DNA of 15,489 bases from Thiocapsa sp035467215 (GTDB lineage: Bacteria > Pseudomonadota > Gammaproteobacteria > Chromatiales > Chromatiaceae): contig NZ_DATITZ010000141.1 in NCBI RefSeq assembly GCF_035467215.1, positions 1 to 15,489 of the forward strand, given 5' to 3'. The notes below the pieces were generated by a model that saw only the letters and a list, made by a program, of their open reading frames with translations, made no database searches and was not told where the DNA came from. Both the position numbers and the translations under genes were made by a program. The first letter of the stretch is position 1, and the number at the start of each line of letters is the position of its first letter. Below are positions 13,270 to 15,489 of this stretch, piece after piece.

Positions 13270-14312
13270 GGGTTTGCTCGGTTTCCGGTGTGCCCGAAGA
13301 CCCTGGGCTGGGTGTAGTGGTCGATCGTCGGGGCGGCGATGTTCATCAACAAGACCGCGAAGGCGACGGCATCCGGATAGCCGCCCCAGGTGCGGATGAC
13401 GTACACCAGCAACCCGATCGACGCGCCGAAGATGAGCTGCCCGGTCTTGGTCGTACAGGCGCTCACCGGATCAGTCGCGATGAAAAAGGCCCCTAAGATG
13501 GCCGCTCCGCTGAACAGATGGAAGGCCGGGAAAGGGTGGGTCGTCGGATCGAGCAGCCAGAATGCACCTGCCGCGGCGGCCAGCGCCGCCAGCATGGAGA
13601 CCGGGATGTGCCACGTGATAATGCGCCGCCACAGGAGGTAAACCCCGCCGAGCAGGAACCCGTTCGCTACCCATTCCCAGCCGCGTCCGCCGAAGTCGCC
13701 CCACAGCGGACTGAGTCGAATCTCGGCGATGGGCATTCCTTGATCGAGCTTGCCGCGCATCTCGTCGAGCGGTGTCGCGGCGGAGATGGCGTCCCACTCG
13801 ACACCGCTCGGCAAGGCGCCGCCGAAGATGAGTTGCAGCGACTCCGTGAAGGAGACCGCGTGCTCGGCCAACATGTCAGGCGCCAGCCAGGTGGTCATGG
13901 CGACCGGGTAGGACACGAGCAGAAAGACGTAAGCGGCCATCGCCGGGTTGAAGGGGTTGTAGCCGATGCCTCCGTACAGCTGCTTGACCAGGACGATGGC
14001 GAAGAGCATGCCGAGCAGGGTCATCCACCAGGGCAAGGTCGGCGGGACCGAGATGGCGAAGAGCACGGCCGTGACGACGGCGCTGTAGTCGCCGATCGCC
14101 GGAGCGATCGGGCGTCGGCGCACCCGCATGACCGCCGCCTCGGCGGCCACGGCCACCGTCACGGCAAGCGCGATGTTGATGAGCACGCCCCAGCCGAAGA
14201 ACCAGACCATCGCCGCCACGCCCGGTACCAGCGCGAGCAGGACCTCCTGCATCACCCGGTCGACGCGGTTCGGCCGTGACCCGTGGGGCGAGGAGACGAG
14301 CGTCGCGCTCAT
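13266..14312 (-). CDS. rnfD: Rnf electron transport complex subunit RnfD (covalent FMN)
   Basis: RnfD is the multi-helix membrane flavoprotein of Rnf (NqrB family). The 348-residue length is typical. It contains GDYSAVVTAVLFAISVPP, KQLYGGIGYNPFNPAMAAYVF and TDPVSACTTKTGQLIFG, all conserved in the family. The covalent flavin site reads DAISAATPLDE, with FMN expected on Thr180. The usual SGAT motif is SAAT here, a mild substitution. ATG 14312 follows a purine-rich AGGGACAGG. The rnfC stop is 57 bp upstream, the only loose junction in this operon. Confidence 0.94.
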   Translation of the reverse strand: MSATLVSSPHGSRPNRVDRVMQEVLLALVPGVAAMVWFFGWGVLINIALAVTVAVAAEAAVMRVRRRPIAPAIGDYSAVVTAVLFAISVPPTLPWWMTLLGMLFAIVLVKQLYGGIGYNPFNPAMAAYVFLLVSYPVAMTTWLAPDMLAEHAVSFTESLQLIFGGALPSGVEWDAISAATPLDEMRGKLDQGMPIAEIRLSPLWGDFGGRGWEWVANGFLLGGVYLLWRRIITWHIPVSMLAALAAAAGAFWLLDPTTHPFPAFHLFSGAAILGAFFIATDPVSACTTKTGQLIFGASIGLLVYVIRTWGGYPDAVAFAVLLMNIAAPTIDHYTQPRVFGHTGNRANP

Positions 14313-14369
14313 GCCTGTCCCTGCCGCGCTGTTCCGGGCGTGGTCTTGCGGCTGGTGTACCGGCGTGTC

Positions 14370-15488
14370 TCAGGCGTCATCGGTTTCCTCCGCCTTGGCG
14401 GCTGCGGCCTTCTTGGCCGCCGCGCGTTGCTTGGCCGCCTCGATCGCGGCCTTCTTCGCGTCCTGATCGGTTTGGCTCTTGCCGGGGCTCGCTTCGAGCG
14501 ATTCCTTTTTCTGGCGCAGCCGGGCCTTGCGCTCGCGCTCCTGGCGTTCGATCCGAGCCTGCTTGGCCTCGTGACGCGCGCGCGCTAGCTCCGCCTTGCG
14601 CTTCTCCTCTTCGCGTGCCCAGACCTCGTTCTTGGCATATCGGTAGTATTGAACGAGCGGGATGTGGCTCGGACAGACCTGTGCGCAGCATCCGCACTCG
14701 ATGCAGTCGAAAAGGTTGTAGTCCTGGACCCGGTCGAGATCCTTCGCGCGCGCATGCCAATAGAGCTGCTGCGGCAGGAGCTTGGCCGGGCAGACCTCGG
14801 CACAGCGCCCGCAGCGGATACAGGCGAGCGCGGACCCCGGGTCGGGCGCCTCCGCCTCGGTCAAGGCCAGCACGCAGTTGGCCGGCTTGGTGACCGGGAT
14901 CTCGGGATGCGCGATCTCGAAGCCCATCATGGGTCCGCCGCAGACGAGCTTGCGCGGTCGCTCGCGATAGCCGCCACAATGCGCGATCAGGTCCGACACG
15001 GGCGTGCCGATGCGTACCTCGAGGTTGCGCGGCTCGGCGATCGCCCGTCCGGTGACGGTGACGATACGCGAGATCAGCGGGCGCCCCTCCAGAACCGCGT
15101 CGGCCACCGCAGCCGCAGACCCGACGTTCTGGCAGACGATGCCGATCCGCGCCGGAATGGCGTGCGTCGGGACCTCTTCGCCGGTCAGGATGCGGATCAA
15201 CTGCTTCTCCCCGCCGCTCGGGTAGAGGGTCGGGACGGAGCGGATCTCGGTGTAGCCGCGCATGTCCGTCTCGGCGAGGGCGAAGCGCATGGCCTCGATT
15301 GCCTCGGGCTTGTTGTCCTCGATCCCGATCAGGATCCGCGGATCGCCGAGCAGGTGATGCATGATCCGCACACCCGCGAGGATGTCGCCGGCGCGCTCGC
15401 GCATCAGCAGATCGTCGCAGGTAATGTAGGGCTCGCACTCGGCCCCGTTGATGATCAGTGTGCGGATGCGTTGATCCGGGCCAGGGTT
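14370..15488 (-). CDS. rnfC: Rnf electron transport complex subunit RnfC, 3' part
   Basis: RnfC is the cytoplasm-facing NADH/FMN subunit with two [4Fe-4S] clusters. The frame is open from the right edge, so the N-terminus, including the glycine-rich nucleotide-binding segment, is missing. The 372 visible residues begin NPGPDQRIRTLIINGAECEPYITCDD, a conserved RnfC segment. Then comes an SLBB-like region (PARIGIVCQNVGSAAAVADAV). Cluster motifs are CIRCGRCAEVCP and CIECGCCAQVCP, each CxxCxxCxxxCP. After these, about 100 residues are very rich in Lys, Arg, Glu and Ala and probably form a long coiled-coil tail, as in other gammaproteobacterial RnfC proteins. It is the upstream gene of the visible rnfCDGE run; rnfA and rnfB would lie outside the window. 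Confidence 0.95.
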   Translation of the reverse strand, partial: NPGPDQRIRTLIINGAECEPYITCDDLLMRERAGDILAGVRIMHHLLGDPRILIGIEDNKPEAIEAMRFALAETDMRGYTEIRSVPTLYPSGGEKQLIRILTGEEVPTHAIPARIGIVCQNVGSAAAVADAVLEGRPLISRIVTVTGRAIAEPRNLEVRIGTPVSDLIAHCGGYRERPRKLVCGGPMMGFEIAHPEIPVTKPANCVLALTEAEAPDPGSALACIRCGRCAEVCPAKLLPQQLYWHARAKDLDRVQDYNLFDCIECGCCAQVCPSHIPLVQYYRYAKNEVWAREEEKRKAELARARHEAKQARIERQERERKARLRQKKESLEASPGKSQTDQDAKKAAIEAAKQRAAAKKAAAAKAEETDDA

Positions 15489-15489
15489 G

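Noticed and set aside
14276..14893. Plus-strand frame opposite rnfC and the rnfC-rnfD junction
   Set aside because: The Arg/Pro/Ala-rich translation is typical of the complement of a Lys/Ala-rich coding tail. The rnfC frame is certain.
1..15489. Defence system, CRISPR array, prophage or biosynthetic cluster
   Set aside because: Reading the window gave no spaced repeats, phage genes, nuclease-helicase modules or synthase genes. Apart from the intein, the genes are housekeeping, metabolic or signalling.

Overview
The window is GC-rich chromosomal DNA from a gammaproteobacterium, most likely a purple sulfur bacterium of the Chromatiaceae (Thiocapsa, Thiorhodococcus or Allochromatium type). This assignment is inferred from gene content: a proteobacterial phosphoribulokinase, an Rnf complex operon, an oxygen-independent class III ribonucleotide reductase, and the gammaproteobacterial miaB-ybeZ-ybeY-corC cluster. 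No tRNA, rRNA, CRISPR array, IS element or phage gene was recognised. The only mobile element seen is an intein.

Layout. (1) 1-2304, minus: the 5' part of nrdD, cut by the left edge. A 313-residue LAGLIDADG-type intein (529-1467) interrupts it in frame at a conserved Q/TPFTN motif. Two 16-bp NrdR-box-like palindromes, 31 bp apart, overlap its likely promoter. (2) 2602-7451, plus: miaB, phoH-like ybeZ, ybeY and corC, tightly packed and partly overlapping, then a secreted RNase T2 family protein. That last position holds lnt in E. coli. (3) 7597-9481, minus: rlmJ, which apparently starts at a CTG codon, and the Calvin-cycle phosphoribulokinase gene prk. Hairpins lie at both ends of rlmJ. (4) 9723-11882, plus: an RpfC-like membrane hybrid histidine kinase with one degenerate and one intact receiver domain. 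(5) 11900-15488, minus: rnfE, rnfG, rnfD and the 3' part of rnfC, an operon for the ion-pumping Rnf ferredoxin:NAD oxidoreductase, cut by the right edge.

How the genes fit together. NrdD makes deoxynucleotides without oxygen, and the NrdR boxes suggest (d)NTP-sensing repression. The miaB-ybeZ-ybeY-corC block handles tRNA modification, rRNA and RNA quality control and envelope ion or stress functions. RlmJ modifies 23S rRNA. Prk supplies RuBP for CO2 fixation, and Rnf couples ion gradients to low-potential ferredoxin, often for nitrogen fixation in phototrophs. The least ordinary elements are the intein and its non-canonical C-terminal junction, the tandem NrdR operator in front of the intein-split gene, and the CTG start of rlmJ.
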